A stretch of 64,000 nt of DNA from Pseudomonadota bacterium (GTDB lineage: Bacteria > Pseudomonadota > Gammaproteobacteria > Steroidobacterales > Steroidobacteraceae), in assembly GCA_016720075.1 (NCBI GenBank), contig JADJXW010000003.1, positions 186,001 to 250,000 on the forward strand. Reading direction: 5' to 3'. A program made the translations under genes and the position numbers. Every line of letters starts with the position of its first letter. Position 1 is the first letter of the stretch. The notes beneath the pieces were generated by a model. That model had not been told where the DNA came from. It did no database searches and worked only from the letters and a program-made list of their open reading frames with translations. Below, piece by piece: positions 9,817 through 19,181 of this stretch.

Positions 9817-10307
9817 ATGCGCCACGCCCTGATCGCTTTCACCATCCTGGCGCTGGGCGCCTGCAACACGCCCGCTCCACCTGCCGATGACGCCGCGCGC
9901 CAGCAGCAGGATGTCGCCGCCGTGAATGCCTTCGTGGATCACATTGGCGAAACCTTCAACACCGGCAACCTCGACGCCTTCATGCAGGTGTTCACCGAGG
10001 ACGCCATCCAGTTCAACCAGGGCATGCCGGACGTCGGGCAAGGCGGCAATCCGCAAGCCGTACGAGGATGCGCTGGCCCGAACGACATCAAGGTCGCCTT
10101 CCGCACGCAGGAAGTGTCGGTCAGTGGCGATCTGGCCTTCGAAGGTGGCACGTACGACATCCTCATCAGGCCTCGCGACAACTCCGCGGCCGAACCGATG
10201 ACCGTGACCAACCGGCACGTGCATGCTCAAGCGCCAGGCCGATGGTCTCGGAAAACATGGCGCATGATGACCAACGGCTCCCGCAGCGGCTGCGGCGCCG
10301 GAAGTAG
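9817..10307 (+). pseudogene. NTF2/SnoaL-like (DUF4440 type) lipoprotein, frameshifted
   Basis: Begins with a lipoprotein signal, MRHALIAFTILALGACNTP (lipobox LGAC, Cys16), followed by a cone-shaped NTF2-like domain: VAAVNAFVDHIGETFNTGNL, FMQVFTEDAIQF, then after frame changes GKAAIRKPYEDALA, then VAFRTQEVSVSGDLAFEGGT, then a strand of the form MLKRQADG. Frame changes are needed near 10040, 10075 and in 10225-10260; the last frame ends in TAG at 10305-10307, eight bases before the next gene. These proteins are often small binding or isomerase-like folds, and no activity can be assigned. The breaks may be sequencing errors. Confidence 0.65.
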
Positions 10308-10314
10308 GTTTCGC

Positions 10315-11296
10315 ATGGACAACCGCGTCGTTCGCATCCACCGCCTCGGCGGACCCGAGGTCCTCAGCCTCGAACAGGCCGAGCCGAAGGAACCGGCCGC
10401 CGGCGAAGCGCTGGTGCGCATCCAGGCCATCGGCCTGAACCGTTCCGAGACGGTCTATCGCAGCGGCAAATACCTGATTCCGCCGAAGCTGCCATCGCTG
10501 ATGGGCTACGAGGCCTGCGGAATACTCGAAGCCGTTGGCACGGGCGTCAGCGGTTTCACCGTGGGCGAGCCGGTCTGCGTGCTGCCGAACTTTCGCATGG
10601 GCGAGTACGGCGTGTATGCGGACCACGCCGTCGTGCCGGCCTCGAGCCTGGTCGCGCCGCCACCGGGCCTCGGCCCTGTCGAGGCCGCGTCGGTGTGGAT
10701 GCAGTTCTTCGCGGCCTTCGGCATCGTGCAGGCCGGGCATCCGCGCTGGGTGATTTCGTGCTGATCCCCGCGGCCTCCAGCAGCGTGGGCCTCGCCGCCA
10801 TCCAGATCGCCAACTGGCTGGGCGGGAGCCGATCGCATTGACGCGCACCAGCGCGAAGCGCGCGCACGTCGCGTGGGCGCGCGCCATGTCATCGCCAGCA
10901 GTGAATGCGACGTGGCCGCCGAAGTGCTGCGCATCACCGGCGCCGCGGCGCGAAGGTGGTGTTCGATCCCGTTGGCGGGCCGTTCGTGGAGACGCTGGCG
11001 AAAGCGATGGCCGACGAGGGAATCCTCATCGTGTACGGCAGCCTTGCCGGCGCCGCCACGCCTTATCCGCACTGGAGCGCCGCGCTGAAGGGCCTCTCAA
11101 TACGCGGCTGGGTGGCCTCGCAGATCTGGAATCATCCGCAGCGATTCACGCATTTCCGCGACCTGATCCTGCGCGGCCTTGCGGGTGGCCACCTGCGCCC
11201 GGTCGTGGCGAACATTCGCACTCGACGACATCGTCGAGCGCACCGCTACCTGGAATCGAACCAGCAGGTGGGCAGGTCATCGTGACCACCGGCTGA
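10315..11296 (+). pseudogene. MDR-family zinc-less alcohol dehydrogenase/NADPH:quinone reductase, frameshifted
   Basis: Medium-chain reductase of about 325 residues if repaired. The N-terminal GroES-like domain is clean (MDNRVVRIHRLGGPEVLSLE, then IGLNRSETVYRSGKY, LMGYEACGILEAVG). From about 10745 the frame changes repeatedly. Recognisable blocks in order are FVLIPAASSSVGLAAIQIAN (the nucleotide-binding AxxGxxG region), TRTSAKR, GARHVIASSECDVAAEVLR, VVFDPVGGPFVETLAKAM, GWVASQIWNHPQRF, HRYLESNQQVG and VIVTTG with the TGA at 11294-11296. The order and spacing fit an ordinary QOR-like enzyme, so the product was a cytosolic NADPH-dependent reductase. At least five indels are needed; they are probably read errors. 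Confidence 0.75.
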
Positions 11297-11309
11297 GCAA
11301 GGCAGGCTC

Positions 11310-11741
11310 CTACGCGTAGGACTCCAGCAGATTGAGCAGCCCCACGGTGGTGGACAGGCTGCCGGTAACGATGATCTTCAGTCGCGCGCGGGTTTCGTCG
11401 TAGACCGTATCCACGCGCAGCGGCGTATCCGAGAGCTTGTCGCGACCCTTGATGGCGCCGCCGATGCCGGTCATCACGCGCATCGCCGCGTCGGGCGCGA
11501 TGGCGTCGATCTGAACCACCGTCGAAGCCTCGCAATGCCGCGTGAGACGCTGCGGATCGGCTTTCCGCACGGAACCCCCAGCCAGCGCAGTCAGTTCGGT
11601 GGCGGGTATGCGGTAGAGCCGGCCAATACGGGTGGCCCGCAGCCGCCCTTCGTGGATGTAGCGCCGCACGGTGCGCACGTGCACCCCGAGCGAAGAAGCC
11701 ACCTGCTCCACCGACATCAATCCAAGCACGTCAGGTGCCAT
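11310..11741 (-). CDS. helix-turn-helix protein, excisionase/MerR-like HTH_17 N-terminus
   Basis: DNA-binding protein of about 143 residues. Residues 5-50 read LMSVEQVASSLGVHVRTVRR, a winged HTH of the excisionase/BldC type, followed by the wing GRLRATRIGRLYRIP. The C-terminal ~75 residues form a separate domain I do not recognise (VVQIDAIAPDAAMRVMTGIG, then ARLKIIVTGSLSTTVGLLNL). ATG at 11741 is chosen; a TTG twelve bases upstream is the alternative. The upstream interval contains a perfect palindrome that may be its own operator. Probably a local transcription regulator; no phage genes are near, so a role as excisionase is unlikely. Confidence 0.75.
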   Translation of the reverse strand: MAPDVLGLMSVEQVASSLGVHVRTVRRYIHEGRLRATRIGRLYRIPATELTALAGGSVRKADPQRLTRHCEASTVVQIDAIAPDAAMRVMTGIGGAIKGRDKLSDTPLRVDTVYDETRARLKIIVTGSLSTTVGLLNLLESYA

Positions 11742-11777
11742 TGTAATACCCAAATGTCGCTTATATACCTTGATAGG

Positions 11778-11791
11778 ATACTTTAAAGTAT
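11778..11791. promoter_or_regulatory. 14-bp perfect palindrome in the divergent intergenic region
   Basis: ATACTTTAAAGTAT is its own reverse complement and lies in the only AT-rich stretch (about 11755-11800) between the HTH regulator (minus) and the outer-membrane protein gene (plus). A partial second copy, TTTCAAAG, follows immediately. It is a plausible operator for the HTH protein; this is inferred from position only. Confidence 0.5.
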
Positions 11792-11909
11792 TTCAAAGTG
11801 CGCGTTACTTCCCAGCTGCTGTGGGGGGGACTGGCGACGGTTGGCGCTCGCGGGGAGCCCCGCCACGATGGCTGCATCCAAGGTTGCGCCCAATTTTCCG
11901 GAGGACTCC

Positions 11910-12470
11910 ATGAACAAACCACTCGCCGTGCTGACCATGTGCCTGGCCAGCGGCATCGCCACCGCCGCGGACAACGGCCTGTACCTGGGCGGCGGCATTG
12001 GCCGCAGCGACTTCGACCTGCAGGCCCCGCTCGATGGCAAGGACACCACCTGGAAGGCCATCGCCGGATTCCGTCTGCTCGACAGCTTCGGCGTCGAACT
12101 CAACTACACCAACTTCGGCAAGGCCACCGTGCCCAGCGGCATAGCCTGCATCGCGCTGGTGGGCACGAACTGCCCGTCGACCACGACGGTGGAAGGCAAC
12201 GCGCTGTGGGCTTTCGCCGTGGGTTTCCTGGATTTCCCGGTCGTCGACCTGTTCGGAAAGATCGGCCTGTCGCAGGGCAACGCCAAGCTGCGGACGCCGG
12301 GATTCCCCACCTTCTCCGCCAGCGACAAGAACACGGACGTGGCCTGGGGCGCCGGAGCGCAGGTGCACTTCCTGAGCCTGGCAGTGCGCGCGGAATACGA
12401 GCGCTACAAGATATTCGGCGGCACCAAGCTCGACCTGGCGTCGGTGAGCTTCATTTACACGTTCCTGTAG
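11910..12470 (+). CDS. outer-membrane beta-barrel protein (OmpA-like/porin-family)
   Basis: Protein of 186 residues with a Sec signal peptide (MNKPLAVLTMCLASGIATAA) and an eight-stranded-barrel pattern: GLYLGGGIGRSDFDL at the start, FGVELNYTNFGK, alternating amphipathic strands, and a C-terminal strand VSFIYTFL ending in an aromatic/hydrophobic residue as needed for BAM recognition. The start at 11910 has a strong GGAGGA ribosome site four bases upstream. Loops contain a Cys pair (GIACIALVGTNCPS). Function is unassigned, as for most of this family. It follows the palindromic putative operator region. Confidence 0.8.
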   Translation: MNKPLAVLTMCLASGIATAADNGLYLGGGIGRSDFDLQAPLDGKDTTWKAIAGFRLLDSFGVELNYTNFGKATVPSGIACIALVGTNCPSTTTVEGNALWAFAVGFLDFPVVDLFGKIGLSQGNAKLRTPGFPTFSASDKNTDVAWGAGAQVHFLSLAVRAEYERYKIFGGTKLDLASVSFIYTFL

Positions 12471-13302
12471 CCACGGCCCGCCGCGGCCCAATGACACCGC
12501 GGCGACCAGCGCGGTGAGGCCAATGGCTGCGGCGAGCCCCGCAGCCAGGGCCAACTGCTGCTGGGCCCATCCCGCGCCCAGCAGCACGCCACCCATGTAG
12601 GTGCCGATGCTTCCGCCCACAACGCGACTGAGGCCCTGCACCCAGCCCAGCGCGGTGGCGCGCACCGACGCGTCGTAACTGGCGCTGACCAGCGCGAGCA
12701 GGCCCGAAAGGCCCGCGCTAGCGCTGACGGGCGGTGCAGCAGGCAAATCGCGGCGCGGCGCCGGCCGCGACTCGGGCAGCAGCAGGAAACCCAGCGTGAC
12801 CGCCACCATCGAGGCGGCGCCGCTGGCGTACAGCAGCCACGGCCACCCGAAGCGCGGCACCATCAAGCTGGCAGCCAGTGACCGAAACCGCGCAGGCGCG
12901 AAATCCGACACCAGCGCCAGTGCCACTGGAAGGGCTGCGCCGAACCCCAGGCCCACGATGACGCGCAGTACCACCAGCATGGACATGTCACGGGTGAGCG
13001 GGATGAACAGCGACGGCGCGCCGGTGAGCAGCACCGCCACCAGCAGCACGCGCCGACGGCCAAAGCGGTCGGAAAGCGGCGCAATGCCGATGGCGCCGAC
13101 GAGGGAAGCGATCACCGAGGGCCGCAAAGACCAGGCCGATCTGGGCGGGCGCAATGCCGAAATCGGCGCCGAGCAGGGCGCCACATAACGATGCCAAAGT
13201 GTCACACCTCCATCACCATGAACAGGCAGCAGAGCACCGCATTTTTGGCCGGCGGCAGTCCCCGGAATGTGTGCTCACCCCCTGTGATTCCATCAGCGGC
13301 AT
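12471..13302 (-). pseudogene. remnant of an MFS transporter (AAHS/sugar-porter-like)
   Basis: Pieces of a 12-helix major facilitator can be read: VLCCLFMVMEV (helix 1), SLCGALLGADFGIAPAQIG, IGIAPLSDRFGRRRVLLVAV (the loop 2-3 signature), RVIVGLGFGAALPVALALV (helix 4), RFGWPWLLYASGAASM, LLLPESRPAP, ASYDASVRATALGWVQGLSR (helix 10-11 signature) and a last helix. The region between helices 4 and 5 is shortened and helices about 7-10 are absent, so this is more than point frameshifts; it looks like a genuine deletion derivative. Exact ends are uncertain: the 5' end is placed at an ATG at 13302 and the 3' end next to the outer-membrane gene stop. Not expected to be functional. Confidence 0.7.
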
Positions 13303-13399
13303 CTTGACGGTAGGCAGGCGGCAACTCAACGGAGGCACCCGCGAAGATCGTGATGCTCGCGCTGGGACTGCTGCTGGCCGCCTCGCCGGTGCTTTCCGC

Positions 13400-13431
13400 T
13401 TGACTCTGGACCTTGGTCCAGAGTCTAGACT
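13400..13431 (+). promoter_or_regulatory. MerR-type promoter/operator with 20-bp spacer
   Basis: TTGACT (13400-13405) and TAGACT (13426-13431) form -35 and -10 boxes separated by 20 bp, the overlong spacing that MerR regulators correct by DNA distortion. The spacer holds a perfect dyad of arms ACTCTGGACC and GGTCCAGAGT around TT (13403-13424). The outer half-sites ACTCTGGA and TCCAGAGT are the ones I know from ZntR-type zinc operators rather than from CueR operators. It drives the MerR gene and the overlapping ATPase gene. Confidence 0.85.
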
Positions 13432-13450
13432 GTGCCCATTGGAGGTCCAT

Positions 13451-13849
13451 ATGCAGACCATAGGCATCGGAACCCTGGCGCGCCGCGCGGGCGTAGGCAT
13501 CGACACCGTGCGCTACTACGAGCGCTCGGGACTTCTCGCCCCGAACACCCGGCTTGCGTCGGGCTATCGGCGGTATTCGGACGCCGAAGTACCCGGCTGC
13601 GCTTCATCCGCCGCGCGCAGGCGCTGGGGTTCTCGCTGAGAAATCGGCGACCTGCTGGCGCGTGTCGTCCGGCGTGATGTTGCCAGCGTGAAACGCTCTG
13701 CAATGGCCAAGCTTGCCGATGTGGAGAACCGCATCGCAGAACTGGAACGCATAAGAGGAGGCCTGGCGCAGCTCATCAAGTCCTGTCCCGGTCACGGCAG
13801 GGCCGCTGATTGCCCCATCCTGAAAGCATTGTCGGAGGAGCAGACATGA
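13451..13849 (+). CDS. MerR-family heavy-metal-responsive regulator (two compensating frameshifts)
   Basis: About 133 residues if read through. The N-terminal HTH MQTIGIGTLARRAGVGIDTV and RYYERSGLLAP is typical MerR; the dimerization helix VENRIAELERIRGGLAQL and a metal-binding tail, SCPGHGRAADCPILKALSEE, carry two Cys and a His as in ZntR/CadR/PbrR-like proteins. The middle segment LRFIRRAQALGFSL is in another frame: a base appears lost near 13590 and the original frame is restored near 13642, so both ends share one frame. The ATG lies just after GGAGG. The TGA overlaps the ATG of the Cu-ATPase gene (ATGA), showing tight coupling. Probably autoregulated through the dyad at 13403-13424. Confidence 0.82.
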
Positions 13850-16044
13850 ACCACCCGCACTCCCACCACGAGCACCCGGCCTGCAGCCACTGCGCACCAG
13901 TCGCGCCGCCCCAGCCGGCGAATCCCGATGCCCTCTATACCTGCCCGATGCATCCGGAGGTGCGGCAGCGCGGACCCGGAACCTGCCCCAAGTGCGGCAT
14001 GGCTCTGGAACCGCTGGATGCGGCGGAGGCCGCCACCGGGAACCCCGAGCTGCGCGACATGCAGCGTCGGCTGTGGATCGCGGCGCTGCTGACGCTGCCG
14101 GTGTTCGCGCTGGAGATGGGCGCCCACGTGACGGGCGCCCACCATCTGATCGGCAACCGCTTGTCGCAGTGGCTGCAGTTCGCGCTGGCATCACCCGTCG
14201 TGCTGTGGGCGGGGTGGCCATTCTTCGTTCGCGCCGTCGCCTCGATTCGCCACCGCTCCTGAACATGTTCACGCTGATTGCGCTGGGCACGGGCGCAGCA
14301 TGGATCTACAGCGTGGTGGCGTTGCTCCTGCCCTCGGACTTCCCGGAACATTCCGGTTGCCCGACGGACACGTGGCCGTGTACTTCGAAGCCGCCGCCGT
14401 CATCACGACCCTGGTGCTGGTGGGTCAGGTGCTGGAACTGCGCGCCAGGGAACAAACCGGCGGGGCGATCCGCGAACTGCTCAGGCTGGCCCCAAAGACC
14501 GCGCGGCGCATAGTGGCCGGGCACGACATCGAAGTGCCGCTCGATGCGGTGATGGTAGGGGACCGGCTGCGTGTGCGCCCCGGCGAGTCGGTGCCGGTCG
14601 ATGGCGTGGTGCTGGAGGGCGGTCAGGGGTTGATGAGTCGATGGTCACCGGAGAATCCATGCCCGTCGCCAAGCAGCCCGGCGCGCGGTCATCGGCGGCA
14701 CCCTCAACGGAACCGGCATGCTGGTGATGCGCGCGGATCGGATCGGCGCCGACATGATGCTCACCCGCATCGTGCACATGGTTGCCGAGGCCCAGCGCAG
14801 TCGCGCGCCCATCCAGCGCCTGGCCGATATCGTCGCGGCCTGGTTCGTCCCCGCCGTCATGGCGGTTGCGGCAGCAAGCTTCCTCGCCTGGATGATGTTC
14901 GGACCCGAACCGGCCTTTTCCTTCGCACTGGTCAGCGCGGTATCCGTGCTGATCATCGCCTGCCCCTGCGCGCTGGGCCTCGCCACCCCCATGTCGATCA
15001 TGGTCGGCGTCGGCAAGGGCGCCAGCGCCGGAGTGCTGATCCGGAGTGCCGAAGCCCTGGAACACATGGAGAAGGTGGATACGCTGGTCGTCGACAAGAC
15101 GGGCACCCTGACGGAAGGTCGCCCCAGAGTAGTCGCGGTAGTGCCGGCTGCGGGCTTCGACGAGGCAACGGTGCTGGGCAACGCCGCTGCGCTGGAGATC
15201 GCCAGCGAGCATCCGCTGGCATCCGCCCTGGTTGCCTCGGCGCGCGATCGCAATCTGCCTGCTGGCCTGGTGGATCAGTTCCAGTCCGTGACCGGCATGG
15301 GCGTCACGGGCGGCATCCAGGGTCGCAGCGTCGGCGTCGGCAGCCTGGCGCTGCTGCAGCGCATGCACGTCGATGCCGCGCCGCTGGCGGCAGCCGCCGA
15401 ACGGCTGAGGTTGGGTGGCGCTACCGCCATGTTCGTGGCCATCGATGGCAGGGCCGCCGGTGTCATTGCCGTGGCAGACCCCATCAAGGCCACTACACCG
15501 GCTGCGCTGCAGAGTCTTCGCGCAGCTGGCATCCGGATCGTGATGCTCACCGGCGACAATCGCACCACGGCCATGGCCGTCGCGCGTGAGCTTGGCATCG
15601 ACGACGTGGAGGCGGAAGTCCTTCCGGAGCAGAAGCACGCCATCGTGAAACGATTGCGCGGCGAAGGCCATGTCGTCGCCATGGCCGGTGATGGCGTCAA
15701 TGACGCGCCCGCGCTGGCGGAGGCCAGCGTGGGCATTGCGATGGGAACCGGCACGGACGTGGCCATGCAGAAGCGCCAGGGGTTACCCTGGTAAAGGGCG
15801 ACCTCGCTGGAATCGCGCGGGCGCGAACGTTGAGCCGCGCCACCATGCGCAACATCCGCCAGAATCTCGCTCTCGCTTTCGTCTACAACGTACTGGGCAT
15901 ACCGATCGCCGCCGGCGTGCTGTATCCGCCTTCGGCCTGCTGCTCAGCCCCGTGCTGGCCGCTGCGGCCATGAGCCTGAGTTCAGTATCCGTCATCGGTA
16001 ACTCGCTGCGCCTGAGATTGCTGAAGTTCTGGCAGGATCCCTGA
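13846..16044 (+). pseudogene. copA: Cu(I)/Ag(I) P1B-type ATPase (CopA-like), multiple frameshifts
   Basis: Copper-exporting inner-membrane ATPase. The His-rich N-terminus MNHPHSHHEHPACSHC is followed by the heavy-metal-binding motif YTCPMHPEV and CPKCGM found in Ag/Cu ATPases, then transmembrane helices, SMVTGESMPV (actuator), IIACPCALGLATP (the CPC ion motif of Cu/Ag pumps), DKTGTLTEG (phosphorylation Asp), SEHPLA (nucleotide-binding HP) and MAGDGVNDAPALA. Frame changes are needed near 14255, 14345, 14630, 14685, 15775 and 15920; the clearest are losses from CCC (14255) and GGG (14685). The order is complete, so the gene may be intact in the organism. It overlaps the MerR regulator start-to-stop, and its 3' end overlaps copC on the other strand. 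Confidence 0.85.
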
Positions 16045-16478
16045 GGGGAAGTCGTGGGATCCCCTGGGGCTTCGCGGCTTCAGGCGGCTGCTCCTGTGTT
16101 CTTGCCCATTCCCGTGCCGCGCCCATCTTCGCCGACACCTTGAATTTCAGGGTCGAGCTCATCTTGTGCTCGTCAGGCCCGACGAAGGTGTAGCTGATCG
16201 TGTAATCGCCGTCGGCCAGCCTGGGCAGCGGCACAGCCAGCTGCTCGGCGGCAGCCTTGGGCAATTCGAGCGCGGTCGCCGCACTGTCACCGACCTTCTG
16301 CACGGACAGGGCCTTGAGCTCCACGGCCTCCTGGAATACGAGCACCAGCCTCTCGGGGCTGGCCTTCACCGTGCTGCCGGCCGCCGGTATCGAGCTTTGC
16401 AGGTGCACGTGCGCCATGACCGCCAGTGGCGCCGACATCAGCAGCACCGCGGCCGTTCCAGGCCTTTGGAGTCTTCAT
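15992..16478 (-). CDS. copC: CopC-family periplasmic copper-binding protein (one frameshift in signal peptide)
   Basis: Small periplasmic beta-barrel copper chaperone. The mature N-terminus begins AHVHLQSSIPAAGSTV (the His just after signal cleavage is a Cu(II) ligand in CopC), then ASPERLVLVFQEAVELKAL and the C-terminal SYTFVGPDEHKMSSTLKFKV with the usual D-x-H pattern. ATG at 16478 has AAGGAG upstream, but the frame changes inside the signal peptide (near 16455), probably by one read error; a GTG at 16453 would be an in-frame alternative. The tail after VSAK is about 45 residues longer than usual and runs antisense through the ATPase 3' end, so the true stop could be earlier. Last gene of the copL-tolC-oxidase-copC set. 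Confidence 0.78.
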
Positions 16479-16493
16479 GATCTTCTCCTTTGC

Positions 16494-17766
16494 TCAGTGA
16501 TGGTCGTGGTCATTGTGAACCGGGGCACCGGCCTCCGGTTGGGTTGATTGCACCTTGTGCGCGCGAGGAACGCTGGCGCTGTCGTACCAGCCGGGATCCG
16601 CATCGCCCACCAGTCGCGGACGGACCTTGAGCAGAGTGAACATGCCACCCATCTCGATCTGGCCGAACGGCCCCTGCCCCATCGCCATGGGCAGCGTGTT
16701 CTCCGGCCCCTTTACGTGCCTCATGCCCAGATGCGTGTTGTGCTCGAACATGCCCGTCCTCGCCCATGTGCATCACGCCCGGCAGGTGCTGGCGCATGCG
16801 CTCCTCCAGCGCGCCCTGCTTCACGCCCACCGGATTGGCCAGCGAATGCCCCATGGCATTCATGGTGTGGTGTGACATGTGGCAATGGAGCGCCCAGTCA
16901 CCGGGGTTGTCGGCGATGAACTCCAGCTCACGGACCTGCCCAACGCCGATGATCTCCGTGATTTCCGGTCGCCACAGGGTCCGGGGCCAGCGCCCGCCAT
17001 CCGATCCGGTGACCACGAAGCGATGGCCATGCAGGTGGATGGGATGGTTGTGCGTCGAAAGGTTGCCGACGCGAAGGCGCACGCGCTCGCCCTGCGCCGC
17101 AAGCAGCGGTTCGGTGGCGGGGAACACCTTGCTGTTGAAGGTCCACAGGTCGAACTCGGTCATCACCGCAGGATCGGGGCGATACGTGCCGGGGTGCAGC
17201 GCCCAGTTGTGCAGCAGCAGCGCGTAGTCGCGCTGCACCGGTGGCTCCTGCGATTCCCGCGGATGAATGATGAAGAAACCCATCATGCCGAAGGCGAGTT
17301 GCGTCATTTCGTCCGCATGCGGGTGATACAGGCAGGTGCCATGCTGGCGCAGCGTGAACTCGTAGGCCCAGGTTTCCCCGGGCTGTATGTGCGGCTGATT
17401 CAGGCCACCCACGCCATCCATGCCGTTGGGCAGCAGCAGTCCATGCCAGTGCACAGTGGTCGGCTCGGGCAACCGGTTGGTCACGAGGATGCGCACGCGC
17501 TCGCCTTCCACGGCCTCAATCGTCGGGCCCGGCGTCGAGCCGTTGTAGCCCCAGCATCTGGCGCGGCAGCCGGGCGCGAACTCGTGTTCCATCTCCTCGG
17601 CGATGAGGTGGAATTCCTTAACGCCGCCCACCCAGTTCCACTCCAGTGAGCGGCCATCGAGCGTGCGCACGCGCGCCGGGCCTGAAACCGCGGCCTTCAC
17701 GACCGTTGTCGGCGCAGCGGCAAGCGTTGCGGCGCCGGCGAGCAGCGTCCTGCGGGAGACTTTCAT
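16494..17766 (-). CDS. Tat-exported multicopper oxidase (one frameshift near 16755)
   Basis: Periplasmic copper oxidase, probably oxidizing Cu(I) or phenolics as in CueO/CopA-type resistance. The signal KVSRRTLLAGAATLAAAP has the twin-arginine motif. Copper motifs are seen in order: TVHWHG, LYHPHADEMTQLAFG, HNHPIHLHGH and LHCHMSHHTMNAMGH with a downstream Met. After GVMHMGEDG the frame shifts (GGG for an expected GG near 16755) and continues MFEHNTHLGMRHVKGPENTL, IEMGGMFTLLKVR and a His-rich end HNDHDHH. The start overlaps the stop of the TolC-family gene by ATGA, so the two are translationally coupled. Confidence 0.88.
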
Positions 17767-19110
17767 CGGGATTCCTCCAGGCCGCGCAGCGATCCCATCG
17801 CGCGCTGCAGTTCAACATGGGCGTTCCAGAACTTCAGTTGCGCATCCACATAGCCGGCGTAGGCGTCGTATTCCTGCTGGCGCGCCATCAGCACCGCGAA
17901 GCTGTCCACGAGCATGTAGTTGGCCTGTTCGGTGAGGCGCGCGACCACGGCTTCGCGTTCAGGGATGAGTCCTTCGCGATAGGCCTGCACCTGTTCGCGC
18001 GCCAGTTCGCCGCGATACCTGCCGGGCGAGCTCTGCCTGCGCGGAGATTTCCAGCTCCGCCAGTTTCGCTATTGCCGCGGCCAGCTCGGCCTCGACCCTG
18101 GCAACGGCTCCCTGGCCCTGCTGGAAGACCGGCAGCGCGATTTCGGCGGAGGGCCCCACGCGCCTCGCGCCATCGGCTTCCCGGTCCAGCGTCGCGCCCA
18201 CGCGCGAATCCACCAGCAGCCGATAGCGCCGCGTGGACTCGTGCTTCACGCGCAGCGCCTGCACATGGCCGCGGGCCGAGGCGATGTCCAGTCGCTGCTC
18301 GATGGCGCGCGCGGCCAGCTCATCGGCCATCGGCAGCGCAGATGAAGGCATGTCGGGAAGCGACTCGGGCACTGCCCAGGCAGACCGCAGGGCGGAAATC
18401 CCCAGCAACTTCTGGAGAGTGGCGCGTGCGTCAGCCAGATCCAGCTGCGCGTCGTGCAGCGCGATGCGGGCCTGGGTGGCTTCGGCACGCTGGACCTGCA
18501 ACTCCAGGTCGCTGATGTTGCCGGCGTCCCGGTACTGTCGCGCCAGGTCCGCCGCCAGCTGCGCGGCTTCGGCGATCGAGCGGCGGACGGCCACACGCTG
18601 GTTCGCCGCAACGCATTCGAACCAGGCGCGGCCCGTGTCGGCGAGCACGTCGAGCACGGCCGTGGCGATCACTTCCTGCAGCGAGGCGTACTCCAGGTTC
18701 GCGATTCGTTGCCGCGAGCTTCGCAGCAGCAGGTCCGCAAATGATGTCATCAGCGACGCGCCCACCTTGCTGCCCGCTGCCCCTCCGGTGGGCAGCAGCC
18801 ACGACAGGCCCAGCGATGGATTCTGCAGTCGCCCCGCCTCGAACACGTCGGCGGCCGACAGGCCGAGTTCCGCGTAACGGGCCTTGAGGGATGGGTTGCC
18901 CGACAGCGCGATCTGCTGCGCCCGCTCCAGTGTCAGCGGCTGCGCAAACCACTCCCCGGGCACCGCACCGGCGACGGGCATCATCGGCGCGCGCGCCTGC
19001 ACCAATGATTGGACATTCGACCGACCCTGATCCAGCGGCAGGCCTGCGCAGCCGCTGAAGAGGAATGCGGTCGCGATGGCGCAGCCCATGCGCCAGCACG
19101 AATTGGACAT
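17763..19110 (-). CDS. TolC/CusC-family outer-membrane efflux lipoprotein (one frameshift near 18020)
   Basis: Outer-membrane factor of about 448 residues for metal efflux. It starts MSNSCWRMGCAIATAF and has a lipobox FSGC (Cys21). Two OEP repeats follow: PLTLERAQQIALSGNPSLKA opening the first helical hairpin, and EQRLDIASARGHVQALRVKH, IALPVFQQGQGAVARVEAEL opening the second. After AQAELARQ the frame changes and continues QAYREGLIPEREAVVARLTE to the end. ATG at 19110 has GGGAG seven bases upstream. In this copper cluster it may serve as the outer-membrane exit duct, though no CusA/CusB genes are adjacent; the frameshifted RND gene at 6-9 kb is a distant candidate. Confidence 0.82.
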
Positions 19111-19181
19111 GTTGAATCTCCCGGACGTCTGCCGGCGATGCCGGCCCAATGCCACGTTTGCGCCGAACGGCGCTGGGGAGA

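Noticed and set aside
11310..11741. HTH protein taken as a phage excisionase
   Set aside because: No integrase, attachment repeats or other phage genes nearby, and the C-terminal domain is much longer than in Xis.
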